Shown piece by piece: positions 8,800 through 16,818 of a stretch of DNA of 64,000 bases. A model generated the notes under the pieces. It saw only the letters and a program-made list of their open reading frames with translations. It had not been told where the DNA came from and ran no database searches. Source of the stretch: BPIH01 sp042408535 (GTDB lineage Bacteria > Chloroflexota > Limnocylindria > Limnocylindrales > CSP1-4); contig JBHORA010000090.1 of assembly GCA_042408535.1 (NCBI GenBank), positions 40,786 through 104,785 of the forward strand. The letters are read 5' to 3'. The position numbers were made by a program, and so were the translations under genes. Numbering within the stretch: the first letter of the stretch is position 1; each line of letters begins with the position of its first letter.

Positions 8800-9990
8800 A
8801 TGAACGAAGACCGGGCGGCTGGCGCACCCACCGCCGACAGCCTACGGCCCTCCGACCCGCAGGTGCAAGGGCCGAACGCGAAGCGCGGGCCGAACCCAGC
8901 TTCGGCCTCGGTCCGCCTTTCCCCGAGCGCCCTTCGCCACCTCGTCTGGCGTCTGCCGAAGGCCGAGCTCCACCTCCACCTCGACGGGTCGCTCCGGATC
9001 ACGACGGCCCTCGAGCTCGCCCGGAGCCGGCGGGTCGAGGCGCCGACGACCTTCGCCGGCATGTACGCCGCCCTCGTCGCTCCCGAGCGCTGCGCCGATC
9101 AGGCCGAGCTTCTTCGTGCCTTCGAGCTGCCCATCGCCCTCCTCCAGGACACCGAGGCCCTCGAGCGGGCGGCCGCCGAGCTCGTCGAGGACAAGGCGAG
9201 CGAGGGCGTCCGCTATGTCGAGATCCGCTGGGGCCCGCTCCTCCACGTTCGGCGAGGCCTCGCTCTCGCCGAGGGGATCGCCGCCGTCTGCCGAGGGGCG
9301 GCCGAGGCGAGCCGGCGGACCGGCGTCGTCGTCCGCCTCATCGCCACGGCCCTCCGCTCCCACGAACCCGAGGCGAACCGCCACCTCGCCGAGGTCGCAG
9401 CCCGCTTCCGGGGCGACGGCCTCGTCGGCTGGGATCTCGCCGGTCCCGAAGCTGCCTTCCCCGACCCCCTGCTCCACCGGGCCGCCTTCGAGACGGCCCG
9501 AGCGGCAGGCCTCCGGATCACGATTCACGCCGGTGAGTGGGACGGCGCCGCCCAGGTTCGCCGGGCCCTCGAGCTCGATCCCGAGCGGATCGCCCACGGC
9601 CCGGGCGCCATCGACGACCAGGACCTCTGCCGCGAGCTCGTCGCCCGGGGGATCGCCCTCGACCTCTGCCCGACGAGCAACGTCCAGGCCGGGATCGTGC
9701 CCTCCATCGGCGACCACCCGCTCGCCCGGCTCCACGCGGCCGGGGTCCGGGTCACCCTGTCGACGGACGACCGGACCGTCTCCGACGTCACCCTTCCCGA
9801 GGAGTACCTCCGGGTCGCCGAGGCCCTCGGGGTCGACCTGCCCACGCTCTGGGCCATCGATCGCGGGGCCCTCGAGGTCGCCTTCGGCGAGCGGGCCGTT
9901 CTCGATCCCCTCCGGGCCGAATTCGACGCCTTCGGCGCCCTCGTCCCCGAGCTCGGTCGGCGCGTCGGCGGCGACCCGAGCCCGAGCTAG
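8800..9990 (+). CDS. adenosine deaminase family protein
   Basis: A 396-residue zinc-dependent purine deaminase. The metal and catalytic signatures are in order: AELHLHLDGSL (H58, H60), IHAGEWDG (H243 and E246), RIAHGPGAIDD, LCPTSNVQAGIVPSIGDHPL and STDDRTVSD (D323). This pattern is typical of adenosine deaminase in the amidohydrolase superfamily; adenine or aminofutalosine deaminase are less likely alternatives. The first 45 residues are a disordered-looking extension absent from most family members. ATG 8800 is chosen because of the CATCCT box six bases upstream. The TAG stop overlaps the TAG stop of the convergent HAD gene in the palindrome CTAG. Probable role: purine salvage, together with the purine nucleoside phosphorylase at 51.8 kb. 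Confidence 0.88.
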   Translation: MNEDRAAGAPTADSLRPSDPQVQGPNAKRGPNPASASVRLSPSALRHLVWRLPKAELHLHLDGSLRITTALELARSRRVEAPTTFAGMYAALVAPERCADQAELLRAFELPIALLQDTEALERAAAELVEDKASEGVRYVEIRWGPLLHVRRGLALAEGIAAVCRGAAEASRRTGVVVRLIATALRSHEPEANRHLAEVAARFRGDGLVGWDLAGPEAAFPDPLLHRAAFETARAAGLRITIHAGEWDGAAQVRRALELDPERIAHGPGAIDDQDLCRELVARGIALDLCPTSNVQAGIVPSIGDHPLARLHAAGVRVTLSTDDRTVSDVTLPEEYLRVAEALGVDLPTLWAIDRGALEVAFGERAVLDPLRAEFDAFGALVPELGRRVGGDPSPS

Positions 9991-10841
9991 GCCGTCGGGG
10001 CGAGGGCCGCGAGGGTGTCGAGGGCCCTCGCCAGCTCGGCGGCGTCGGCGGCGACGGCGTCGGGACGGAGCTCCGGCGGCAGTTCCTCGACCTGCTCGCG
10101 GCAGGTGACCCCGGTCAGCATGAGGATCGTGCGGGCCCCAACGGCCCGGGCGGCAGGCAGGTCGGTGGCGAGGCTATCGCCGATCATGACCGCCTCGGCG
10201 GCCGAGCGACCGACGGCCGCCGCGGCGAGTTCCAAGAGCCGGCCGGAGGGCTTGCCAATGACCGTCGGCGAGACACCGCTCGCCGCCTCGAGGGCGGCCA
10301 CGACGGCGCCGGCGCCGGGGCGGAGGCTCCGTTCCATCGGAAAGAGGGGGTCGCGGTTCGTGGCGAGGAAGCGAGCGCCGGCCCGGATGGCGTCGGTGGC
10401 CGCCGCCAGCCGGAGGTAGGTGAGCTGGGGGTCGAGACCGACGACGACGGCCCCCGGGCGACCCGCAGCTCGCCAGCCGTCGGGCTCGCCGCGGCGAAGG
10501 GCGACCGCGACCGACGCCGCCGGAACGACCTCGAGGCCCGCCGCCCGAAGCTCTTGCAGGAGGCCGCCCGCCCCGACGACGAGGACCCGCCCGATCTCAG
10601 GCGCGGCTGCACGGAGGTGACGGGCTGTTGCCCAGGCGGAGGTGATGACCCGCTCGGGTTCGACGGGGGCCCCGAGGCCGCGGAGGCGCCGGACGTACCG
10701 CCGGCGCTCGTACATCGAGTTGTTCGTGACGTAAAGGATGTCGTCGCCGGCAGCGGCACGCCGGGCGAGGAGTTCGGCGACGCCGGGGACCGGGCGGCTG
10801 GCACGGTAGACGACGCCGTCGAGGTCGACGAGGAGGAGCAC
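9987..10841 (-). CDS. HAD-superfamily hydrolase, NagD / phosphoglycolate phosphatase-like
   Basis: A 284-residue cytosolic phosphatase of the HAD IIA group. Motif I is LVDLDGVVYR with the nucleophile Asp at residue 6, motif II is YVTNNS, the conserved Lys sits in IGKPSGRL and motif IV is MIGDSLATDL. Substrates in this family include sugar phosphates, nucleotides, 4-nitrophenyl phosphate and 2-phosphoglycolate; the sequence does not say which. The start is GTG at 10841, giving a normal family N-terminus, with TACGAT exactly six bases upstream. The open frame continues upstream to 11081, but that part is a shadow of the divergent gene. Converges on the deaminase gene with a 4-base overlap of stop codons. 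Confidence 0.9.
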   Translation of the reverse strand: MLLLVDLDGVVYRASRPVPGVAELLARRAAAGDDILYVTNNSMYERRRYVRRLRGLGAPVEPERVITSAWATARHLRAAAPEIGRVLVVGAGGLLQELRAAGLEVVPAASVAVALRRGEPDGWRAAGRPGAVVVGLDPQLTYLRLAAATDAIRAGARFLATNRDPLFPMERSLRPGAGAVVAALEAASGVSPTVIGKPSGRLLELAAAAVGRSAAEAVMIGDSLATDLPAARAVGARTILMLTGVTCREQVEELPPELRPDAVAADAAELARALDTLAALAPTA

Positions 10842-10847
10842 GAGGCC

Positions 10848-10853
10848 ATCGTA
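10848..10853 (-). promoter_or_regulatory. -10 box TACGAT for a leaderless GTG start
   Basis: TACGAT followed by exactly six bases and the GTG of the HAD gene. This is the TAnnnT-N6-start pattern seen repeatedly in this window. Confidence 0.55.
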
Positions 10854-10879
10854 CCCGCCTCGTGTGCGAGGATGGGACC

Positions 10880-11611
10880 ATGCCGGAACGAGGACGCCCC
10901 GAGCGCGAGCAGGAGTCGCGATCGCGGACCGACGCGCCCGGTCGCGGTCGGCGCGACCCGCTCCTCGGCATCGAGCGCCTCGTCGTCGACGGCACGAACG
11001 TCGTTCATGCCCTCGGGGGCGGACAGGAGGCCGCGACGACGAGCCTCGTCGGCCGCCTGCGATCCGTCGTCCCGGCTCCAATCGCCATCGACCTCGTCTT
11101 CGACGGACCCCCCGCCCCCGGCCTTGGCCGCCGCATCGGTCCCGGTCTGACCGTCCACCACGCCGCCGACCGACCAGCCGACGACCTCATCGTCGGCCTC
11201 GTCGCGGCCGCCGTCGATCGGGCGTCCAGGGTCGGTTCCAGGCCCCTCCGCGCCGACCGCTCGAGCCCGCGGGCCGCGAGCGGGTCGCGGTCGACCCCCG
11301 CGGTCCTCGTCGTCACCGACGATGCGGACCTTCGCCGGCGCGTCCGACTTCGGGGCGCGGTGACGGCTCCGGCGAGCTGGCTCGTCGCGCGCCTCGCCCG
11401 CCCTCGGCCCGTCGCCCCGGCGGCCGGGAACCGCCGGGCACCGACTCCCCTCCGATCCGGCACCGAATCGCGCGCCGGAGGCGCCACCCCGGACGGAGCC
11501 CGGCCGCCCGAGGAGGCCGAGCGGCCGCCGTGGCGGCCCGGCCGGGGCGCGACAACGAAGCGCGGCAACCCTCGCCGACGCTCGCGGCGGGACGTTGGGC
11601 GAGCCGGCTGA
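10880..11611 (+). CDS. YacP/NYN-type PIN-like domain protein
   Basis: A 243-residue protein whose first 150 residues look like the NYN/YacP branch of PIN-like nucleases. VVDGTNVVHAL carries the first acidic residue, LVFDGPP the next, DRPADDLIVGLV a further acidic pair, and VLVVTDDADLRRRV the last. YacP-like proteins (Rae1 in Bacillus) cleave mRNA on ribosomes; that function is only inferred here. The last 90 residues are Arg/Pro-rich, unconserved in look and probably disordered. ATG 10880 follows a GAGGAT box by six bases. Divergent from the HAD gene, with 38 bases between the starts. Confidence 0.72.
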   Translation: MPERGRPEREQESRSRTDAPGRGRRDPLLGIERLVVDGTNVVHALGGGQEAATTSLVGRLRSVVPAPIAIDLVFDGPPAPGLGRRIGPGLTVHHAADRPADDLIVGLVAAAVDRASRVGSRPLRADRSSPRAASGSRSTPAVLVVTDDADLRRRVRLRGAVTAPASWLVARLARPRPVAPAAGNRRAPTPLRSGTESRAGGATPDGARPPEEAERPPWRPGRGATTKRGNPRRRSRRDVGRAG

Positions 11612-11626
11612 GGGCCCCGACTCCCC

Positions 11627-12868
11627 TCAGCGGCGCCCGAGAGCTGCCTCGACGAGGCTCAGGACCGTCGGCGCCACTGCCTCCCAGCTGAGCTCCCGAC
11701 GAACCCTGGCTGCCAGCCGATAGCCGTCGTCGACGGCGAGCCGGCGACGGACGAGGCGGGCGACCGCCGCTGGTGACGCGTCCGGGGCGAACCGGACCGC
11801 CCCTTCGCCGGCCAGGGCTCGGAGGGTCGGAATGTCGGCACAGGCGATCGGCAGGCGGGCCACGGCGGCTTCGAGGATCGGCAGACCGAATCCCTCGTCT
11901 CGGCTCGGCAAGAAGAGGAGGTCGGCGATCCGGTAGAGGTCCCGGACGACGGCCGCCGCGGCAGCCCCCCGAACGAGCTCGGCGACGAAGACGACCCGCT
12001 CGCTGATCTCGAGCTCGGCAGCGAGCCGATGGAGGAAGCGCCGGTAGGCCCGTGCCGCTCCATCGTGCGGGTCGAGGGCACCGGTCACGACGAGGCGGAC
12101 GGCGGGCTCGTCCGCGGCGAGCTCGGCGGCTACCCGAAGCCCGAGCTCGATGTTCTTCCGGGGCACGAGCCGGGAGGGGACGAGGAGGATGGGGGCCGCC
12201 CCCTGGAGGCCAGTCCGCTCGACGAGCTCCCGAGTCGCAGGGTGGAGCCGGAGGCTGGCGGCGACGTCGATGCCGTTCGGAACGACCGCGATCGAGGAGG
12301 CCGCGAGGCCGGTGACCGCGGCGTACTGGTCCCGTCGGTGCGCCGACACGGCGACGACCATCGCCCCGGGCCACGCCCGGCGGACGATGTCCCACGGTGG
12401 ACCCTCGTGGAGCTCGTCGGCTCGACCCGCCATCGCCGCCGCCACGTCGTGGATCCAGAGGATCCAGGCTCGGTCGCCGGCTGCCGCCAGGTCTCGGAGC
12501 GCCGCCGAGAGGGCCAGGTTGAAAGGGACGGCGGCGACGTTGTGGGCGACGACGAGGTCGACCTCGTCGAGGGCCGCTGCGAGCTCCCGACGCAGCTCCT
12601 CGACGAGCTCCGCGAACCCGCGCGGCACCTGACCGGCAGCGAGCTCCCGGCGAGCAGCAGCGATCCGGCGGTGGCGGGTGTCGAGGAGGGGGATGCGGAC
12701 GAGGGGCACGCCGACGTCGCTTCGACGGCCCCGGCCGGCAACGACCCGGACATCGTAGCCCGCCCGAGCGAGGAGGCGGGCCTGGGCGCCGACGACCGTC
12801 TCGACGCCACCGACGACGGGCGGGGCCGTGTAGTGGACGAGGGCGACCCGGGGTCGAAATCGGGGCAT
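11627..12868 (-). CDS. GT4 family glycosyltransferase
   Basis: A 413-residue retaining glycosyltransferase with two Rossmann-like domains (GT-B). The N-terminal domain starts VALVHYTAPPVVGGVETVV, the donor-independent pattern of GT4 enzymes. The C-terminal domain has LVPSRLVPRKNIELGLR and the EX7E motif in SRDEGFGLPILEAAV near residue 325. Sugar donor and acceptor cannot be read from sequence. It lies 15 bases downstream of a second GT4 gene on the same strand, so the two probably build the same glycan or glycolipid in the cytoplasm. Confidence 0.88.
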   Translation of the reverse strand: MPRFRPRVALVHYTAPPVVGGVETVVGAQARLLARAGYDVRVVAGRGRRSDVGVPLVRIPLLDTRHRRIAAARRELAAGQVPRGFAELVEELRRELAAALDEVDLVVAHNVAAVPFNLALSAALRDLAAAGDRAWILWIHDVAAAMAGRADELHEGPPWDIVRRAWPGAMVVAVSAHRRDQYAAVTGLAASSIAVVPNGIDVAASLRLHPATRELVERTGLQGAAPILLVPSRLVPRKNIELGLRVAAELAADEPAVRLVVTGALDPHDGAARAYRRFLHRLAAELEISERVVFVAELVRGAAAAAVVRDLYRIADLLFLPSRDEGFGLPILEAAVARLPIACADIPTLRALAGEGAVRFAPDASPAAVARLVRRRLAVDDGYRLAARVRRELSWEAVAPTVLSLVEAALGRR

Positions 12869-12883
12869 GGCCTCCGTCGAGCC

Positions 12884-14422
12884 TCAGTCCGATGCTCCGA
12901 AGCACTCGACGAGGAGGGCGGCCAGGTGCCGCTCGAGGACGGCGTACGAGAAATGGCGGCGGCCGACCTCGTAGTTCCGGTCGGCCCAGGCCGCCGCCGT
13001 CGCCGGCTCGTCGAGGAGGCGCCGGGCCTGGTGGATCGTCGCCTCGTCGATGAACTCGTCGAACCAGACGACCCGGAAGCCGCGCGGCCGGAGATCGACC
13101 TCGTAGGTCGAGTAGTTGTTCACCAGGATCGGGCGGCGGTGGTAGACGGCCTCGAGGAAGGCATTCCCGAAGCCCTCGAAGACCGATGGGTAGGTGACGA
13201 AGTCGGCGGCCGCATAGAACTCGGCGAGGCTGTAGCGGCCCTCGGGCGGCGAAGGCGCCCAGTTCGCCGCCCGCTCTCCGTTCATCATGGGCCCTCCGTC
13301 GGCGGTCGACGGGGCAGCGTTCGCGGCCCGCTCTCCGTTTGCGGCCGGAGCCCGGTCGTCGATCGGGGCACCGTTCCCTGCCGGCGCCCCCGTCGCTCGA
13401 GGTGACCGCGCCCCGTCCTCCGCCTCGTTCGCCCCAGGCTGCCCGTTCCTTCCGGGCTGCCCGGGCACGGCCGGACCGTTCTCAGCGACGAGGTCGGCGG
13501 CAAGGACGAGCGGCACCCCGAGGAGGGCGGCGTAGTTGCGGATCCGACGCTCGTAGGCATCGCCTTCGTCACCCGAAGCGTGGGAGATGACGAGCATCGC
13601 CGGCCGCTCGAGCCGGCGGGCGAACTCGATGGCATGCTCGATCCCCTTCCGGGCCACGATCCGGGTCGGCTGGAGGACGAGGAGCTGGCCAGGACGAAGG
13701 CCGAGATCGGCCCGCAGGGCGGCCACCCGGGCTGGGCTCGGCGGCGAGGGAGGCCGCTCGAAGTCCATGACGTTCGGGATGACCCGGGGCGTCAGGCCGC
13801 GGCGCCAGGCGAGCTCGCGCGCCTGGAGCGAGTTGATGACGACGTGGCGGACGATCGGGTGGGCAGGCGGGAAGGCGGCGGCGATGATGTCCTCGACGCA
13901 GTTCACGAGGAACCGCTGCCGTTCCCAGGGCAGGTCGTGGTGGTGGGCGATCGTCGGCAGACCGGTCTCCGCGATGAGGTCGGAGATAGCGAGACCGAGC
14001 GGTAGGTTGAGGGGAATGGCCGAGGCGTTCTCGACGACGAGGAGCTCGATCCCGAAGCGTCGGACGAAGCGGTGGAGGGCCGTCCGCAGGCGGGCCCGGA
14101 GGGAGTCGATGGCGGCCGACACCTCGGGCGCCCGAACGATCCCGACGGCGCCGCCCCCCTCGGCGCTTCGATCGCCGCCCCCACCCCGATCGGCAGCGTA
14201 GGCGGCGAAGACGGCTCGGGTAATGCCTTCGATCTCGGGGTGGCCGAAGAAGGCCTCCGGGACGACCTCGCTCACCGCGGCCGGACGGTCGGAGCGGCCC
14301 GCGAAGTAGAAGCAGGTATGGCCGAGACCTTCGAGAACGGTCGCCCACTTGGCGGTCTCCAGGGACACGCCGTCCGTTCCGGCGAAGCGGGTCGAGACGA
14401 AACCGATCCGTCGCCCGGTCAT
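12884..14422 (-). CDS. GT4-like glycosyltransferase with a low-complexity insert
   Basis: A 512-residue GT-B glycosyltransferase. The N-terminus RRIGFVSTRFAGTDGVSLETAKWA is a glycogen-synthase-like/GT4 acceptor domain. The donor domain has LLVLQPTRIVARKGIEHAIEFA and YPSVFEGFGNAFLEAVYHRRPIL with the EX7E pair. Between these, about residues 311-392 form a Gly/Asn/Ala/Pro-rich insert containing the repeated NGERAANAAPS / NGERAANWAPS, which is unlike the rest of the enzyme and interrupts the donor domain before EFYAAADFVTYPS. ATG 14422 is preferred over the open frame to 14734, whose product is Arg-rich shadow. First gene of a two-gene glycosyltransferase operon. Confidence 0.85.
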   Translation of the reverse strand: MTGRRIGFVSTRFAGTDGVSLETAKWATVLEGLGHTCFYFAGRSDRPAAVSEVVPEAFFGHPEIEGITRAVFAAYAADRGGGGDRSAEGGGAVGIVRAPEVSAAIDSLRARLRTALHRFVRRFGIELLVVENASAIPLNLPLGLAISDLIAETGLPTIAHHHDLPWERQRFLVNCVEDIIAAAFPPAHPIVRHVVINSLQARELAWRRGLTPRVIPNVMDFERPPSPPSPARVAALRADLGLRPGQLLVLQPTRIVARKGIEHAIEFARRLERPAMLVISHASGDEGDAYERRIRNYAALLGVPLVLAADLVAENGPAVPGQPGRNGQPGANEAEDGARSPRATGAPAGNGAPIDDRAPAANGERAANAAPSTADGGPMMNGERAANWAPSPPEGRYSLAEFYAAADFVTYPSVFEGFGNAFLEAVYHRRPILVNNYSTYEVDLRPRGFRVVWFDEFIDEATIHQARRLLDEPATAAAWADRNYEVGRRHFSYAVLERHLAALLVECFGASD

Positions 14423-14823
14423 CGCTCCCGCGCCCGCCTTCCTGGCCGTCCCCTCATCTTCTCGCCTCCGCCACCGCACCTGGTCGTGCCGCCGACCCCG
14501 TCGGGCCCGCCTCGCTCCTGGTCGTGTCGTCGTGCCGCGGCTCTTTGTCCCAGACCGCTCCGCCCATGGCGAGAGGATGCCACGCACCGGGAACCAACGC
14601 GTTCCCGAGGCGAAGGGCAGCCCTCGAGCCCGAGCCGTGGCTGCGAGGAACGCGCCGGCCATGGCCCGAGGAGGAAGTGGCGCCCAGATGTGCACCCCGC
14701 TCACGGCCGAGGCGGATGTGTGCGCCACGGCCACGAAATCGGCGAGGTGTCGACGGCGGGTCGGCGCCGCCCCCCGGAGACCCGCTCAGCCGCGCATCTC
14801 GACCGGCCCTCCCGAAGAGCCCT

Positions 14824-14865
14824 CCTGGGCACTCCCGCCTGGGCACTCCCGCCTGGGCACTCCCC
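14824..14865. repeat. three tandem 14-bp repeats
   Basis: Three head-to-tail copies of CCTGGGCACTCCCG (the last ends in C) just upstream of the zinc-ribbon gene promoter. Unit length 14 is not a multiple of three. Confidence 0.9.
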
Positions 14866-14877
14866 GACGTCCAGCGC

Positions 14878-14883
14878 TAGAAT
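14878..14883 (+). promoter_or_regulatory. putative -10 box TAGAAT
   Basis: TAGAAT lies eight bases before the GTG at 14892, consistent with a transcript starting at or within a base or two of the start codon. No clear -35. Confidence 0.45.
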
Positions 14884-14891
14884 GGCCGCCC

Positions 14892-15371
14892 GTGGCCATC
14901 GCCGACACCCTCGCCCGCTTCTGGCAGGCGGTCCTCGACCTCACGAGTCAGCTCGTCATCCCCGACTGGGCAGCCGTCGTCGGGCTCCTCCCCGTCTTCC
15001 TCGTCCTCCTCGTCCTCGGCCCGCTCCTCACCCTTCTCGCCGGGATCTGGCTCGTCTACCTCGTCCGCCGACCGAAACCGGCCATCGAGGTCGACGACGG
15101 CCCATGGCCGCTGGAGGCAGGGCCAGGCGGTGCGCTCGAGCCGCCCCTCGCCCAACCGTACTGTCCGACCCATCGACTCGTCTTCCGGGCGGGGACCGAG
15201 AACTGCCCCCTGGACGGAGCGGCGCTCCTCGTTCTGTGTCCAAAGTGCCGCCTCGCCCGGCCGGCGAGCGTGACCCGCTGCGGCAACTGCGGCCTCGTCG
15301 CCATCCCCGGTCGAGCGAGCCGGCCCCTCGTCCCGGCCAGCCGGCCGCCCGGTGGGGCTGCCGTCGCCTAG
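14892..15371 (+). CDS. small membrane protein with C-terminal zinc ribbon
   Basis: A 159-residue protein. An amphipathic start (IADTLARFWQAVLDL) leads into one or two hydrophobic segments (about residues 22-57), then a short linker and a cysteine-rich tail. The tail has YCPTH, NCPLDG, LCPKC and RCGNCG, i.e. pairs of CxxC/CxxH knuckles that would form one or two zinc ribbons on the cytoplasmic side. GTG at 14892 is chosen because of the TAGAAT box upstream and because the hydrophobic segment follows at once; further upstream the frame is low-complexity. It precedes ccsB by 52 bases and may be co-transcribed with it. Function unknown. Confidence 0.68.
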   Translation: MAIADTLARFWQAVLDLTSQLVIPDWAAVVGLLPVFLVLLVLGPLLTLLAGIWLVYLVRRPKPAIEVDDGPWPLEAGPGGALEPPLAQPYCPTHRLVFRAGTENCPLDGAALLVLCPKCRLARPASVTRCGNCGLVAIPGRASRPLVPASRPPGGAAVA

Positions 15372-15423
15372 CGGCGCCGAGGACGGAACCAACGGCCATG
15401 GGCCTGCGTCCCGGAGGTCAACC

Positions 15424-16356
15424 ATGACGACGGCCGCTCAACTCTCGTTCTCCCTCGGAACCCTCGTCCTCCTCGTCGCCTTCGCCGCCCACGTCGGCCA
15501 CGCCGTCCTCCTCGCGGCAGGACGAGGGCGGCTCGTTCCACTCGTCCGGAGCCCGAGCCCGAGCTTCGCCGGTGTCGTCAGCGGCACCCTCGCCACGACC
15601 CTGGGCGAGCCGACCGACGTCGCCGGGCGGCATCGATCGAACGCCCTCGAGCGGCCCGCCCTCCTCCTGGCGGCGATCGCCTTCGCCCTCCTCACCCTCG
15701 CCGTCCTCGGTCGAGCCGTCGCTGTCGGTCGGGGTCCATGGGGCAACCTCTTTGAGTTCAGCGTCGCCTTCGCCTGGTCGATCGTCGGCGGCTACCTCTG
15801 GCTGACGACCCGCTACCCGATCCGATCCATCGGCTTCCTCCCCCTCGGGGTGGCGAGTGCGCTCGCCCTCTACGCGGCGAGCCTGCCGTCGGAGGTCCGA
15901 CCGCTCCTGCCCGCCCTCAACAACGCCCCCCTGCTGACGATCCACGTCGGGATGGCCGTCCTGGCCTACGGGATCTTCGCCACCGCCTTCGCCGCCGGCG
16001 TCGGTTACCTCGTCCAGGGACCGAAGGATCGGATCGCCTGGCTCCCCTCGCACCGGACTCTCGACGAGGTCGCCTATCGGGCCGTCATCGTCGGCTTCCC
16101 GATCTTCGCCACGATGATCATCCTCGGCTCCTGGTGGGCCTCGATCGCCTGGTCCCGGTACTGGGGCTGGGATCCGAAGGAGACGTCGGCCCTCGTGACC
16201 TGGCTGACCTATGCCGTCTACCTTCACGCCCGAAACCAGCGCCGGTGGGCCGGTCGCCCGGCCGCCCTCCTCCTCGTCGTCGGCTTCGTCATGGTCCTCG
16301 TCACCTACTCCGGCTCTCTCTGGTTCAGCGGGCTCCACGCCTACAGCGGCCTGTAG
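15424..16356 (+). CDS. ccsB: cytochrome c biogenesis protein CcsB/CcsA (ResC-like)
   Basis: A 310-residue polytopic membrane protein of the system II cytochrome c maturation pathway, which delivers and helps attach heme to apocytochrome c outside the membrane. The tryptophan-rich heme-handling motif WSRYWGWDPKETSALVTW is present in the C-terminal half. Conserved histidines occur in TIHVGMAVLAYG and YAVYLHARNQRRW, and about eight hydrophobic segments are seen. ATG 15424 follows a GGAGG-like ribosome site (cggaggtcaacc). The partner CcsA/ResB is not in the window. The zinc-ribbon membrane protein upstream may be expressed with it. Confidence 0.92.
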   Translation: MTTAAQLSFSLGTLVLLVAFAAHVGHAVLLAAGRGRLVPLVRSPSPSFAGVVSGTLATTLGEPTDVAGRHRSNALERPALLLAAIAFALLTLAVLGRAVAVGRGPWGNLFEFSVAFAWSIVGGYLWLTTRYPIRSIGFLPLGVASALALYAASLPSEVRPLLPALNNAPLLTIHVGMAVLAYGIFATAFAAGVGYLVQGPKDRIAWLPSHRTLDEVAYRAVIVGFPIFATMIILGSWWASIAWSRYWGWDPKETSALVTWLTYAVYLHARNQRRWAGRPAALLLVVGFVMVLVTYSGSLWFSGLHAYSGL

Positions 16357-16430
16357 GGCCGGGCGGGGTGCCGAGGGCCGGGCGGGTGCCGAAGGCCGGG
16401 CGGGGTGCCGAGGGCCGGGCGGGGTGCCGA
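16356..16430. repeat. four tandem 18-19-bp repeats at the ccsB stop
   Basis: Four copies of GGGCCGGGCGGGGTGCCGA, one lacking a single G and one with A for the first G, beginning inside the ccsB TAG stop codon. Non-coding. Confidence 0.9.
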
Positions 16431-16658
16431 AGCTCAAGCCCCAGCGGCCCACGTCCGGGAGGAGCAGCTCGCGGCGTCGTGAACCGGGCCCGACGAGCCC
16501 CCACCACCGCCCGCCGCCACCTGGGCCGACCACCAGCGCGCCGCCACCCTCCGGGCGGTCGATGGCCGGGGGTTCATCCGAACGCCCGTTCCAATCGCGG
16601 GCGCCGGTGGACGCCCGATTGGCCCGCGCCGGCCCTCGATCGGTCCCTCGCCACCGAC
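16431..16658. other. intergenic sequence between ccsB repeats and the nrdJ control region
   Basis: GC-rich spacer with nothing recognisable; open frames are shadows. The regulatory elements of nrdJ start downstream of it. Confidence 0.4.
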
Positions 16659-16731
16659 TGTGGATGGGCCGCGGACGAGCGCCCTGGCGGCGTGGACAAG
16701 CCGCCCCCGACTGTGGATCGCCGGTGGATCG
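16659..16731. promoter_or_regulatory. cluster of DnaA-box-like 9-mers upstream of nrdJ
   Basis: Four same-orientation motifs resembling the reverse complement of the DnaA box (TGTGGATAA or the actinobacterial TGTGGACAA): TGTGGATGG at 16659, CGTGGACAA at 16691, TGTGGATCG at 16712 and GGTGGATCG at 16723. Each has one to three mismatches. DnaA control of nrd genes is known in E. coli; here it is inference. Confidence 0.3.
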
Positions 16732-16733
16732 AA

Positions 16734-16782
16734 ACACGACATCTTGAGGTGCTTGGCCCGTTCGTACCACAAGATCTTGTGT
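16734..16782 (+). promoter_or_regulatory. paired NrdR boxes
   Basis: Two 16-bp NrdR-box-like sites start exactly 33 bp apart, three helical turns. The downstream one (16767-16782) contains a perfect 14-bp palindrome, CACAAGATCTTGTG (16768-16781). The upstream one (16734-16749) is ACACGACATCTTGAGG and keeps the C, A, AT and TTG positions of the consensus acaCwAtATaTwGtgt. NrdR is the ATP/dATP-sensing repressor of ribonucleotide reductase genes and normally binds such tandem boxes. The second box ends eight bases before the -35 element of nrdJ. Confidence 0.75.
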
Positions 16783-16789
16783 TTTGGGC

Positions 16790-16818
16790 TTGACGGACGC
16801 CCGACTCGGGCGTAGGAT
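16790..16818 (+). promoter_or_regulatory. nrdJ promoter, TTGACG-N17-TAGGAT
   Basis: A sigma-70-type promoter with ideal 17-bp spacing: TTGACG at 16790-16795 and TAGGAT at 16813-16818. It leaves an untranslated leader of about 190 bases before the nrdJ ATG. No cobalamin riboswitch B12 box was recognised in the leader. Confidence 0.7.

Larger units (their letters stand above)
14423..14891. other. divergent intergenic region
   Basis: About 470 bp between the glycosyltransferase operon and the zinc-ribbon gene. No gene with credible codon pattern or ribosome site was found on either strand. It contains the 14-bp tandem repeat at 14824-14865 and the promoter box of the zinc-ribbon gene at 14878. 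Confidence 0.5.
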
